Shown here: positions 8,730-16,928 of the stretch, piece after piece
Layout of the letters: each line of letters opens with the position of its first letter
Numbering within the stretch: the stretch's first letter is position 1
Source of the DNA: JAXLVB01 sp044228045
Lineage (GTDB): Bacteria; Bacteroidota; Bacteroidia; Cytophagales; Spirosomataceae
Direction of reading: 5' to 3'
DNA length: 64,000 nucleotides
NCBI GenBank assembly: GCA_044228045.1
Contig: JBGAVQ010000002.1
Span: 16,908 to 80,907, forward strand
Notes under the pieces: generated by a model
What the model was told of the DNA's origin: nothing
Databases searched by the model: none
What the model saw: only the letters and a program-made list of their open reading frames with translations
Translations under genes and position numbers: made by a program

Positions 8730-9641
8730 TTAAATTTTATCAAAAAACGAACCGCCTTCTGTTTCCTCTGGCTTGGGTTCTTCATAGACAAATGTTTTTT
8801 TCTTGGTTCTCTTGACATCTTTCAACAAATCCTGAATTTCATCCTCTGCCGACTTGGTTTCGTTCTCAACAGGAAGTTCGCTTATCTCTTCGGCTTCTTG
8901 TTTTGCTATAGAACTCAAAGTAGGCAACTCACCATCTTCGTCAGAATAAGAGGTGTTTTCTACGTTACTTTCTACCACAACAGGTTCGCTTTCTGGCGTA
9001 TCAACAATGATTTCGGGCTCGGCAACGGGTTCAGTTACGGCTTTAATAGCATCTTGAAGCTCTCCTATTTTTGACTGGTAGGTCTGTTTAGCGAGTTTTT
9101 CTTCAAAACGAGCCACTTTCTCTAAGGTATCGTTGGCATATTTCCTAATTTCGCTGGTCAGGTGATCTTTGAAGCGATCCATTGCTTTGAAATCACGCTC
9201 CATAGCTTTCATCTCGTTGAGGGCATCTTCCAAAATATATTTGGCTTTGCTTTCAGCATCTACCAAAATCAAATTGGCTCGTTTTTGGGCTTCTTTAATC
9301 GTTTGATCTGCCTGTTGTTGAGCATCTTGAGAAATCTGTATGGCATTTTTTTTGGCTTCGGCCATTTTTGCTTCGGCTGCATCTGTGGCTTCTTTGGCAA
9401 TATTTTCTCGGGTTTCCTCAGCGTTGCGGAGGGTACGAAACATGGTGCCTTCTAAGTCTTTCATGCGATTAACCTCTTTTTCAGAGATTTCTAATTGCAT
9501 TTTGACCATCCGCATTTCGTCTTGCACTTTTTCCCACTCTTGCGAAAGCGAATTCAAAAAGGCATCAACTGTTTCTTTTTCGTAACCTCTAAATACTCGC
9601 TCGAAGGTTTGTTGCCGAATTTCGATAGGTGTGATTTTCAT
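8730..9641 (-). CDS. DivIVA domain-containing protein
   Basis: A cytoplasmic coiled-coil protein of about 303 residues. The N-terminus MKITPIEIRQQTFERVFRGY followed by EKETVDAFLNSLS is the DivIVA signature (membrane-curvature and cell-pole targeting); a long coiled coil rich in Ala, Glu and Lys covers about residues 30-190, followed by an acidic low-complexity stretch and a lysine-rich end. I chose the ATG at 9641 because the conserved domain begins there; an in-frame ATG at 9659 adds six unconserved residues. DivIVA-like proteins organise division or envelope growth, but the exact role in Bacteroidota is not established. Confidence 0.88.
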   Translation of the reverse strand: MKITPIEIRQQTFERVFRGYEKETVDAFLNSLSQEWEKVQDEMRMVKMQLEISEKEVNRMKDLEGTMFRTLRNAEETRENIAKEATDAAEAKMAEAKKNAIQISQDAQQQADQTIKEAQKRANLILVDAESKAKYILEDALNEMKAMERDFKAMDRFKDHLTSEIRKYANDTLEKVARFEEKLAKQTYQSKIGELQDAIKAVTEPVAEPEIIVDTPESEPVVVESNVENTSYSDEDGELPTLSSIAKQEAEEISELPVENETKSAEDEIQDLLKDVKRTKKKTFVYEEPKPEETEGGSFFDKI

Positions 9642-9763
9642 AAAGGGTGATGTTATCAATCTAACTTCTTTTCTATCAACGAATTAACGATAGAATTCTG
9701 ATTTTTAAAAGTATTTTTGGGCAAAACTACCGAATCTTTTGGCTTTTTCCCTCAATGGAAGCC

Positions 9764-10669
9764 TTATTCCGTAATTTTCCAAACAGAAATTTTGCGATCA
9801 TCGCTGCAACTTACCATCAAATTATTAAAATGTGTCCATAACACTTTGTTCACCGATGTTCCATGCCCTGCCAGCCTTGCTTTATCTATAACTTTTAACA
9901 ATTTGAGTCGAGAACTGTCCCAAACTTTGATGGACTTATCCATGCTACACGACACAAATCGAGAACCATCGGGGCTAAACGAAAGGTGATTGATTGCAAA
10001 CAAATGTGCTGCTACTTGATAATTTAGCTCATAATTGTCCCATACATTCCAACTTTTTAGGTGTGCATCTCGGCTTCCCGACAAAAGTATTTTGTAATCT
10101 GGAGAATACTGCAATGCAAAAACAGAATTACTGTGTGCACTAATGACATACCGCATTTCAAAATTTTCGAGGCCAAAAACTCGAATAAATCCATCGCTAT
10201 ATCCTACTGCAAACTCCTTGGCATGTGGATTAACAACGATGCAACGGGTACTTTTGTCGGAGGCTTTGATGTGTTTGCGAATAGAAAATGTATCAATATC
10301 TATCACAACAATTGTACCATCTCCAAGGGCCACAAAGGCCGAATTCTGAAAAAACTGGATGTCGAAAATGGCAGAAGCGGTGATTTTGAGCGAGTTAATG
10401 GCTTGTTTAGTAGCCACATCTATTAGGTGGATTCCTTCAAAATTTTGTCCAACCCAAAGTTGATTTCTGGCGTGGTCTAATTGGATTGCATACACCGAGG
10501 CTTTTACTTGTGCAAACAATTCACCTAAGTCTGGCTTATGGAGATTCCACCGAACCACCATGCCGTCGCCACCTGCCGAAAAGAACTCATGTGGGGTTGT
10601 ACCCGAAGAGAGTGCATAGACACAGTCACGGTGTCCAGAAAATGTATCAATTTTTTCGACAGCAATCAC
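9764..10669 (-). CDS. WD40 repeat protein
   Basis: A 301-residue protein made entirely of WD40 repeats, enough for one seven-bladed beta-propeller. Clear blades end in VVRWNL, LKSWNV, IKVWDSS and ISVWKI, with GHRD, AHSNSV and GHGTSV starts. There is no signal peptide, so it is probably a cytoplasmic scaffold for protein interaction. It is divergently transcribed from the phosphopantetheinyl transferase gene, with 57 bp between the two starts. No partner can be inferred. Confidence 0.9.
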   Translation of the reverse strand: MIAVEKIDTFSGHRDCVYALSSGTTPHEFFSAGGDGMVVRWNLHKPDLGELFAQVKASVYAIQLDHARNQLWVGQNFEGIHLIDVATKQAINSLKITASAIFDIQFFQNSAFVALGDGTIVVIDIDTFSIRKHIKASDKSTRCIVVNPHAKEFAVGYSDGFIRVFGLENFEMRYVISAHSNSVFALQYSPDYKILLSGSRDAHLKSWNVWDNYELNYQVAAHLFAINHLSFSPDGSRFVSCSMDKSIKVWDSSRLKLLKVIDKARLAGHGTSVNKVLWTHFNNLMVSCSDDRKISVWKITE

Positions 10670-10726
10670 GAAAAATGTAGTTTCTTTTATAGTAACTTCG
10701 TTTCAAAATTAGTAGAAAAACCGCTA

Positions 10727-11359
10727 ATGCCTCTTGTTTTCTGTGAATTGATTGAAAATCAGTGTCATTTGGCACTTTGGGAAGTAACCGAATCACACAG
10801 TTATTTCTTTGAACTTCTCCCATTAGATGAATCCACCGCCGAAGAGTTAGATGCTATTCAACATCCTCAAAAGCAATTGGAATGGTTGGCGAGCCGCTAT
10901 TTGATAGAAATTGTAACAAAACAAGCGCAAATTGAGCATAGTGGCGTAGCTAAAGATGAATTTGGTAAGCCTTTTTTAGAAAATGCAAATGTTGAAATTT
11001 CGCTGTCGCATACCACAGAATACGTAGCCGTTGCACTACATCCCAGCAAACCAGTAGGTATTGATCTCGAAAAACCTAGTTTTAAATTACTGAAGGTAGC
11101 AGCAAGGTATTGCACCGATTCAGAACTAAATCACGCTGGCGAAGACCTTCAAAAATTGTGCATTTATTGGTCAGGAAAAGAGGCACTTTACAAACTATAT
11201 GGACGTAAGCGGCTCACTTTTAAGGAGAATTTACGGATAGAACCCTTTGAAATACAAGATGATGTCGTTAATGGTATCATATCCTTAGAAGAAACGCAAA
11301 CCCGTTATACATTGCGAACCAAGTGGATAGAAAACTATTTGTTAGTGTTGGCCTACTAA
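10727..11359 (+). CDS. 4'-phosphopantetheinyl transferase superfamily protein
   Basis: A 210-residue Sfp-type enzyme that moves the phosphopantetheine arm of CoA onto a carrier-protein serine. The signatures are PVGIDLEK (Mg-binding GID motif) and WSGKEALYKLYG (WxxKEA motif). An open frame extends upstream to 10538 across the start of the WD40 gene, but the ATG at 10727 (MPLVFCELIENQ) fits the family length. It may be the general fatty-acid ACP activator or serve a secondary-metabolite carrier; no carrier genes are nearby. Confidence 0.88.
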   Translation: MPLVFCELIENQCHLALWEVTESHSYFFELLPLDESTAEELDAIQHPQKQLEWLASRYLIEIVTKQAQIEHSGVAKDEFGKPFLENANVEISLSHTTEYVAVALHPSKPVGIDLEKPSFKLLKVAARYCTDSELNHAGEDLQKLCIYWSGKEALYKLYGRKRLTFKENLRIEPFEIQDDVVNGIISLEETQTRYTLRTKWIENYLLVLAY

Positions 11360-11488
11360 GTACTTGGTCAAAATTAGCTGATAGCATTACATTTGGTGGA
11401 CTACCCATTTAGGAAAATAGAATTGATGTGCATGACAATTAGCGTCCGTCAAATAATGGAAATCCACTTAGCTTTAATTGTACAAATC

Positions 11489-12343
11489 CTATTCATATTC
11501 ATTTTGATCTTCTGAAATAACTTGTAGAAGCATCTCAACTTCGTTTACACGGTCATCGTCGCCTATTTTTTCAAAGGCCAAAATCATGTTTCTCAGTACT
11601 CGTTTTATGATTTCAAGGTTATTACACGGTTGATAAAAAATATCTGAGGGAGCCAAATTCAGTTGGGCAATATAATTATCTATATCGTTTCGAGTGAAGA
11701 CCAACCCTCTATTGAAAACATTGATATAAAACTGTACATGGTCTGATTTGTAAGTTAATACAAACAAATTAGGGAGATTTACACCAAACAAGGGGATGCC
11801 TAATTTGCGGGCAACTAACATATAAATTACGCAAAGCGAAATGGGGTTTCCTTTTTTGCTTTCGAGTACAACATTGAGCATTGAGTTAGATGCCGAGTGA
11901 AAATTTTTGGTGTTGGCCCCAAACTTCAATTTCTGAAAAAAAACGTAATTCAGCGTTTTAATTTGTTCGGCAGGGTGCATACCGTGCTTAAACTCGAGCC
12001 AAGCATCATAAAAAAATTGCTCTAAATCCGTACGCATTTTATCGAGATTGAGGTCTGGATATTGATAGGTGGCAATCAGCCACATTCCTTCCAGTAAATC
12101 CATAGCTCCAGTCTCTTTCCAAACCAAAAGTCGTTCCTTGAGTGTAGTGAGATGAAGGTCATGGATAAGGTTTTCGATTTTTTTCTGCAAATGTGGGTTA
12201 AAGCCTTGCTGCTCCCATTCCAGCTCTAAATAGGGAATAATGTCTTCGCCCAGCGACCTTATTTTGCCCTCTACATGTGTCAAGATTTCATGGTCTTCGT
12301 CATCCAATAAAGAAATAAGGGCAATTTTTTCGTTGGTTGTCAT
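11489..12343 (-). CDS. Transglutaminase-like (SirB1/Transglut_core2) protein
   Basis: A 284-residue cytoplasmic protein. The middle segment, with AEQIKTLNYVFFQKLKFGAN, SMLNVVLESKKGNPISLCVI and ARKLGIPLFGVNLPNLFVL, matches the SirB1/Transglut_core2 fold, which resembles transglutaminases but has no settled biochemical role. The Cys in ISLCVIY sits where the fold's nucleophile would be. The N-terminal 100 residues are helical and acidic. It converges with the phosphopantetheinyl transferase gene (129-bp gap with no terminator I can see) and diverges from galE. Confidence 0.82.
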   Translation of the reverse strand: MTTNEKIALISLLDDEDHEILTHVEGKIRSLGEDIIPYLELEWEQQGFNPHLQKKIENLIHDLHLTTLKERLLVWKETGAMDLLEGMWLIATYQYPDLNLDKMRTDLEQFFYDAWLEFKHGMHPAEQIKTLNYVFFQKLKFGANTKNFHSASNSMLNVVLESKKGNPISLCVIYMLVARKLGIPLFGVNLPNLFVLTYKSDHVQFYINVFNRGLVFTRNDIDNYIAQLNLAPSDIFYQPCNNLEIIKRVLRNMILAFEKIGDDDRVNEVEMLLQVISEDQNEYE

Positions 12344-12474
12344 GTTGCTAAGTAAAAAGAATTGACTCCCTTTTAATTTTGATGAAAAGCTACAAACTCA
12401 TTGCCAAAAATCAAAATAATCTATTTCCTAATCAAACCTTTAGTATCTTTTTTCGGCAAACGGTTAAATTTTGA

Positions 12475-12482
12475 TAATTTTG
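12475..12482 (+). promoter_or_regulatory. Putative galE promoter -7 box
   Basis: TAATTTTG matches the Bacteroidota -7 consensus TAnnTTTG and sits 71 bp before the galE ATG. The -33 element is poor (TTTTCGG around 12451). It would drive galE-higBA-rfbB and possibly genes beyond. Confidence 0.35.
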
Positions 12483-12553
12483 CTACGTTTTTTTAAGAAT
12501 TGATGGAGAAGCAGGTTGTACTAACCAGATAACAGTTGACTAACAAAAACGTA

Positions 12554-13570
12554 ATGAATATTCTTGTAACCGGTGGGGCAGGTTTTATAGGCTCCCATAC
12601 TGTAGTTGAATTAGAAAATGCTGGTTATCATGCGGTGCTGTTAGACGACTTTTCTAATTCAGAGCAATCTGTATTAGCAGGTCTTAAGCATATTTTAGAT
12701 AAACCTGTTACTTGTTACCAAGGAGATTTTGGGGATGTAGCCTTGTTGAAAAAAATCTTTCAGGATGAATGTATTGATGGGATTATCCATTTTGCAGCAA
12801 AAAAAGCGGTAGGAGAGTCGGTAGAAAAACCACTTAAATACTACAAAAACAATGTAGGCTCCACCATTACCTTGCTCGAAACAGCCATCGCTGAAGGTGT
12901 CAATAAACTGGTTTTTTCGTCGTCTTGCACGGTTTATGGCCAACCTGACCAGCTACCTGTTACCGAAGAAACACCTATCCAAAAAGCCAATTCTCCCTAC
13001 GGCAATACCAAGCAAATTTGTGAAGAAATCATTAGAGATACTGTTCATTCTGGCGCAGCACTCAATGCTATTTCGTTGCGATATTTCAATCCTATTGGAG
13101 CGCACCAATCAGCTTTAATTGGCGAGCTACCCTTGGGTGTTCCAAGTAATTTAGTGCCGTTTGTTACACAAGTAGCAGCTGGCATTCGCCCTAAATTAGT
13201 TGTTTTTGGTAATGATTACCAAACTGCAGATGGCACTTGTGTAAGGGACTTTATTCATGTGGTTGATTTAGCCAAAGCGCACGTAAAAGCCCTTGAAATC
13301 TTGTTTAAGTGTTCAGAACCAAACTATTACGATGTGTTTAATATTGGTACTGGCCAAGGAAATACCGTTTTAGAAGTGATTAGTGCTTTTGAAACAATGA
13401 CAGGTGTAAAGGTGAATTATGAAATTGGCAAACGGCGAGAAGGAGACATTGAACAAATATTTGCCGACGTAACCAAATCAAAAGAACAACTTGGCTGGCA
13501 AACTGAAAAATCGCTTAACGAAGCCTTAGCCGATGCTTGGCGTTGGCAACTTGAATTGGCTAAGGCATGA
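12554..13570 (+). CDS. galE: UDP-glucose 4-epimerase
   Basis: A 338-residue extended short-chain dehydrogenase that interconverts UDP-glucose and UDP-galactose, supplying galactose for surface polysaccharide. It starts MNILVTGGAGFIGSH (NAD-binding GxxGxxG); the catalytic motif is SSSCTVYG followed by SPYGNTK (YxxxK). The ATG at 12554 fits the family; an upstream in-frame TTG at 12536 does not. Its stop overlaps the higB start by 4 bp (ATGA), so galE and the toxin gene are translationally coupled. It opens a sugar-nucleotide operon. Confidence 0.95.
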   Translation: MNILVTGGAGFIGSHTVVELENAGYHAVLLDDFSNSEQSVLAGLKHILDKPVTCYQGDFGDVALLKKIFQDECIDGIIHFAAKKAVGESVEKPLKYYKNNVGSTITLLETAIAEGVNKLVFSSSCTVYGQPDQLPVTEETPIQKANSPYGNTKQICEEIIRDTVHSGAALNAISLRYFNPIGAHQSALIGELPLGVPSNLVPFVTQVAAGIRPKLVVFGNDYQTADGTCVRDFIHVVDLAKAHVKALEILFKCSEPNYYDVFNIGTGQGNTVLEVISAFETMTGVKVNYEIGKRREGDIEQIFADVTKSKEQLGWQTEKSLNEALADAWRWQLELAKA

Positions 13571-13845
13571 TTCTTGACATTAAACATAAAGGACTGCGTT
13601 TACTTTGGGAAGATGACGATGTTTCTAAAGTTCAACCCAATCATTTGACAAAGTTAAGGAATATCTTGACGCTTTTAGAAGTGGCTCAAACGGTTGAAGA
13701 TATGCGTTTCCAAGGTTCAGATTTGCATAAACTAACAGGTGAATTAAAAGACTTTTGGGCAGTTAAGGTAGATAAAAACTATCGCATCATTTTCAAATTT
13801 GAAGATGGTAATTCTTCTGGTATTGATTATTTAGATTATCACTAA
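13567..13845 (+). CDS. higB: HigB-type toxin (RelE/ParE superfamily)
   Basis: A 92-residue small basic protein of the HigB/plasmid killer branch of RelE-fold mRNA interferases, which cleave mRNA on ribosomes. Family features are the central DLHKLTGELKDFWAVKVDKN and the YRIIFKFEDG strand. It begins inside the galE stop codon (ATGA) and precedes higA by 13 bp: the toxin-first order is normal for higBA. Being coupled to galE, it may depend on galE translation; no separate promoter is visible. Confidence 0.88.
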   Translation: MILDIKHKGLRLLWEDDDVSKVQPNHLTKLRNILTLLEVAQTVEDMRFQGSDLHKLTGELKDFWAVKVDKNYRIIFKFEDGNSSGIDYLDYH

Positions 13846-13858
13846 AACCTCTTTTGAT

Positions 13859-14185
13859 ATGGTAAAGCGAGGTATGAGACCCTCTCATCCAGGGGCAATA
13901 ATAAAAATGAATATAGAAGGTATGCGGGAAGACGGAAACCCCATTACCATCACTGAGTTTGCTAAGGCACTTGGAATATCTCGTCAGAAACTTTCTGCTG
14001 TTCTTAATGAGCATCAATCTGTTGATGCAGAAATGGCTGTACGATTATCGGAAGCATTAGGCACAACAGCCCAACTTTGGCTCAATTTGCAGAGCAATTA
14101 TGATTTGTGGTTTACAGAACAAAAAATTCAACGCCAAACTATTCGGCATCTTTACACAGAGCAAAAAGTGCCTCAATCGGCTTAA
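13859..14185 (+). CDS. higA: HigA-type antitoxin (HTH XRE)
   Basis: A 108-residue antitoxin with the HigA signature RPSHPGAIIKMNIEG and a helix-turn-helix (about 38-70: ITEFAKALGISRQKLSAVLN) followed by ALGTTAQLWLNLQSNYDLW. It neutralises HigB and usually represses its own operon by binding a palindrome near the higB start, which here would lie inside the end of galE. It is 13 bp after higB and 17 bp before rfbB. The start at 13859 gives MVKRGMRPSHPG; the Met six residues in is also possible. Confidence 0.88.
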   Translation: MVKRGMRPSHPGAIIKMNIEGMREDGNPITITEFAKALGISRQKLSAVLNEHQSVDAEMAVRLSEALGTTAQLWLNLQSNYDLWFTEQKIQRQTIRHLYTEQKVPQSA

Positions 14186-14202
14186 ATGCTATTAAAAATA
14201 AC

Positions 14203-15258
14203 ATGAAAAAAATCTTAATTACAGGCGGTGCAGGATTTATTGGGTCTCATGTCGTTAGACTTTTTGTGAATAAATATCCTGATTACCAAATCTTTAATCT
14301 CGATGCACTTACCTATGCAGGCAATTTGCAGAACCTGACAGACATCGAAAATGCACCAAATTATACTTTTGTAAAAGGTGATATTAGGGATGTTTCATTC
14401 TTGCAGGAATTGTTCGCTGAAAACGATTTTTATGGAGTAATTCATTTGGCTGCTGAAAGTCACGTAGATCGGTCAATCTCAGACCCAATGGCGTTTGTCA
14501 TAACCAATGTGATTGGCACTGTAAACCTCTTAAATGCCGCCAAAACTGCTTGGAAAGGCGATTATGAAAACCACCGATTCTACCACGTTTCTACTGACGA
14601 AGTTTATGGTGAGTTGCACAATCCTGACGAGTTTTTTGTAGAAAGTACCAAATATGACCCACGTTCGCCCTATTCAGCATCAAAGGCATCATCAGACCAT
14701 TTTGTGAGGGCATACGGAAGTACCTACAAAATGCAAATCGTGATTTCTAATTGTTCTAACAACTATGGCCCTAATCATTTTCCAGAGAAATTGATTCCGT
14801 TGATGATTCATAACATCATGCAAAACAAGCCATTGCCTGTTTATGGAAAAGGCGAAAACGTGCGTGATTGGCTCTACGTAATAGATCACGCAAGGGCCAT
14901 TGATACTGTTTTTCATGAAGGTAAAAGTGGCGAAACCTATAACATTGGCGGCTTCAACGAATGGAAAAACATTGATTTGGTGTTGCTGTTATGTCGTATC
15001 ATGGATCAACAATTAGGTAGAGCTGAAGGTACTTCTGAACAACTGATTACCTACGTGACCGACCGTGCTGGCCATGACCTGCGCTATGCCATTGACTCTT
15101 CTAAAATTATGAACGAACTGGGCTGGCAACCTTCATTGCAGTTTGAAGAAGGGCTGACCAAAACCGTGGAGTGGTATTTGGCAAACCAAGACTGGCTGCA
15201 AAACGTCACATCGGGCAATTACCAGCATTATTACGAAGCAATGTACGCAAACAGATAA
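14203..15258 (+). CDS. rfbB: dTDP-glucose 4,6-dehydratase
   Basis: A 351-residue SDR enzyme, the second step of dTDP-rhamnose and related sugar synthesis. The NAD site is ITGGAGFIGSH, with HLAAESHVDRSI, the catalytic STDEVYGEL and the YSASKASSDH (YxxxK) motif. I chose the ATG at 14203 (MKKILITGGAG) because an upstream frame start at 14107 lies within higA. It works with rfbA 67 bp downstream; rfbC and rfbD are not in this window, so the end product is unknown. Confidence 0.95.
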   Translation: MKKILITGGAGFIGSHVVRLFVNKYPDYQIFNLDALTYAGNLQNLTDIENAPNYTFVKGDIRDVSFLQELFAENDFYGVIHLAAESHVDRSISDPMAFVITNVIGTVNLLNAAKTAWKGDYENHRFYHVSTDEVYGELHNPDEFFVESTKYDPRSPYSASKASSDHFVRAYGSTYKMQIVISNCSNNYGPNHFPEKLIPLMIHNIMQNKPLPVYGKGENVRDWLYVIDHARAIDTVFHEGKSGETYNIGGFNEWKNIDLVLLLCRIMDQQLGRAEGTSEQLITYVTDRAGHDLRYAIDSSKIMNELGWQPSLQFEEGLTKTVEWYLANQDWLQNVTSGNYQHYYEAMYANR

Positions 15259-15290
15259 TTAGCAATAGGAATGTTAGAGTAGGAAATTCC

Positions 15291-15322
15291 CTCATTCTCT
15301 CATTCTTTCATTTTCTCATTGA
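15291..15322 (+). repeat. Four-copy 8-bp tandem repeat before rfbA
   Basis: CTCATTCT, CTCATTCT, TTCATTTT and CTCATTGA follow each other in the rfbB-rfbA gap, ending 4 bp before the rfbA start codon, so they occupy the ribosome-binding region. A similar run occurs before tex (31545-31578) in the opposite orientation. A copy-number change here would alter leader spacing, although the repeats are imperfect. Confidence 0.55.
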
Positions 15323-15325
15323 ATT

Positions 15326-16186
15326 ATGAAAGGAATCATTCTCGCCGGAGGCTCTGGCACACGACTTCATCCACTTACGTTGGCCGTAAGCAAGCAGCTA
15401 ATGCCCGTTTACGACAAGCCCATGATTTATTACCCGCTTTCGATTTTGATGTTGGCGGGTATTAAGGAGATTTTGATTATTTCGACACCCCACGATTTAC
15501 CTCATTTCAAGAAACTACTCGGTGATGGTAGTCGAATTGGCTGCACATTTAGCTATGCCGAACAACCTTCGCCCGATGGCTTGGCACAAGCGTTTATCAT
15601 TGGTGAAGACTTCATTGGTCAAGATAAAGTGGCTCTGATTTTGGGAGATAACATATTCTACGGCAGTGGGTTAAGTAAATTGTTGCAAGCCAACAACGAC
15701 CCCGAAGGCGGCGTAGTATATGCCTATCAAGTAAATGACCCTGAGCGATATGGCGTGGTTGAGTTTGATGAAAACATGAAGGCAATTTCTATTGAAGAAA
15801 AACCTACTGAACCCAAGTCGCATTTTGCTGTGCCAGGGCTTTATTTTTATGACAACAGTGTGGTTGAAGTTGCCAAAAATATCAAGCCCTCTCCTCGGGG
15901 TGAGTTAGAAATTACCGATGTAAACCGTGTATATTTAGAACAAGGCAACCTCAAAGTAGGTGTTTTGAACAGAGGCACGGCTTGGCTCGATACAGGTACT
16001 TTTGCTTCGTTGATGCAAGCCGGACAATTTGTGCAAGTAATAGAAGAACGACAAGGGCTCAAAATTGGCTGTATAGAAGAGGTAGCCTATCGAATGGGTT
16101 TTATTGATGATGCACAACTCAAACTAATTGCCGAGCCACTACGCAAAAGTGGTTATGGTGAATATCTCTTGAATCTGTTACGATAA
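15326..16186 (+). CDS. rfbA: Glucose-1-phosphate thymidylyltransferase
   Basis: A 286-residue nucleotidyltransferase that makes dTDP-glucose from dTTP and glucose-1-phosphate. The start MKGIILAGGSGTRLHPLT is the nucleotide-binding signature; SKQLMPVYDKPMIYYPLS and ILGDNIFYG follow, and the length is that of the RmlA family. It shares the operon with rfbB; order is reversed relative to the common rfbBDAC layout. Confidence 0.96.
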   Translation: MKGIILAGGSGTRLHPLTLAVSKQLMPVYDKPMIYYPLSILMLAGIKEILIISTPHDLPHFKKLLGDGSRIGCTFSYAEQPSPDGLAQAFIIGEDFIGQDKVALILGDNIFYGSGLSKLLQANNDPEGGVVYAYQVNDPERYGVVEFDENMKAISIEEKPTEPKSHFAVPGLYFYDNSVVEVAKNIKPSPRGELEITDVNRVYLEQGNLKVGVLNRGTAWLDTGTFASLMQAGQFVQVIEERQGLKIGCIEEVAYRMGFIDDAQLKLIAEPLRKSGYGEYLLNLLR

Positions 16187-16189
16187 AAT

Positions 16190-16891
16190 ATGCTCACACC
16201 AGACCTTCCACCCCATATTGCCGCCGTATTTGTTGTTATCACCTTTGGGGTGTTGTACTGGTTGGGGCAATCTATCAAAGAAAGCACCGATACCCGTACC
16301 TACACTCGCCTGTATGGAGGTATGGTGCTATGGCTGATTTTACAAGCTGTGCTTGCCATTAAGGGGTTCTATTATGATAGCACATCGTTACCACCTCGAC
16401 CTGCATTGATGATATTGCCCCCTGTTTTATTTATAGCGTATCTTTTTACGAGCAAAAAAGGAAACCAACTTGTTGACCAACTGTCACTCAATGATTTAAC
16501 CTATTTGCATACCAGCCGAATTGCGGTTGAAATTGTATTGTTTTGGCTATACAAATATCACCAAGTACCTGAGTCAATGACTTTTGAAGGGCGAAATTTT
16601 GATATACTAACAGGTATTTCTGCCCCAATAATTGGGTATTTATTTTTCATTCGGCAAAGCATTAGCAGCCAAGTTTTACTAATTTGGAACATACTGGGGC
16701 TTTTGCTGTTAATCAATGTAGTGACACACGGCATTTTGTCAGTACCGAGTCCTTTTCAACAGTTAGCGTTTGACCAACCTAATGTGGCTATTTTAAAATT
16801 CCCTTTTAACTGGCTGCCTTCTTTTGTAGTGCCAGTGATGTTATTTAGCCATTTGGTTGCTTTTCGACAGATTTTTAAAGGGAATTCTTGA
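16190..16891 (+). CDS. Polytopic membrane protein of unknown function
   Basis: A 233-residue protein with about six or seven hydrophobic segments (for example 12-27, 45-60, 76-87, 112-124, 145-157, 163-178, 211-226) and short loops. I do not recognise a catalytic motif. It starts 3 bp after rfbA, so it is likely co-transcribed with the sugar-nucleotide genes, but nothing in it resembles a flippase or polymerase signature. It could be a small-molecule transport or sensing protein. The start codon gives MLTPDLPPHIAAVF, which leaves a short cytoplasmic or periplasmic tail before the first helix. Confidence 0.7.
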   Translation: MLTPDLPPHIAAVFVVITFGVLYWLGQSIKESTDTRTYTRLYGGMVLWLILQAVLAIKGFYYDSTSLPPRPALMILPPVLFIAYLFTSKKGNQLVDQLSLNDLTYLHTSRIAVEIVLFWLYKYHQVPESMTFEGRNFDILTGISAPIIGYLFFIRQSISSQVLLIWNILGLLLLINVVTHGILSVPSPFQQLAFDQPNVAILKFPFNWLPSFVVPVMLFSHLVAFRQIFKGNS

Positions 16892-16928
16892 TTTTGCCGT
16901 ATATTCGATACATTACTGCTATCGAAAA

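Noticed and set aside
10538..10726. N-terminal extension of the phosphopantetheinyl transferase
   Set aside because: It overlaps the WD40 gene start and promoter, is Cys/His-rich noise and is not in the family.
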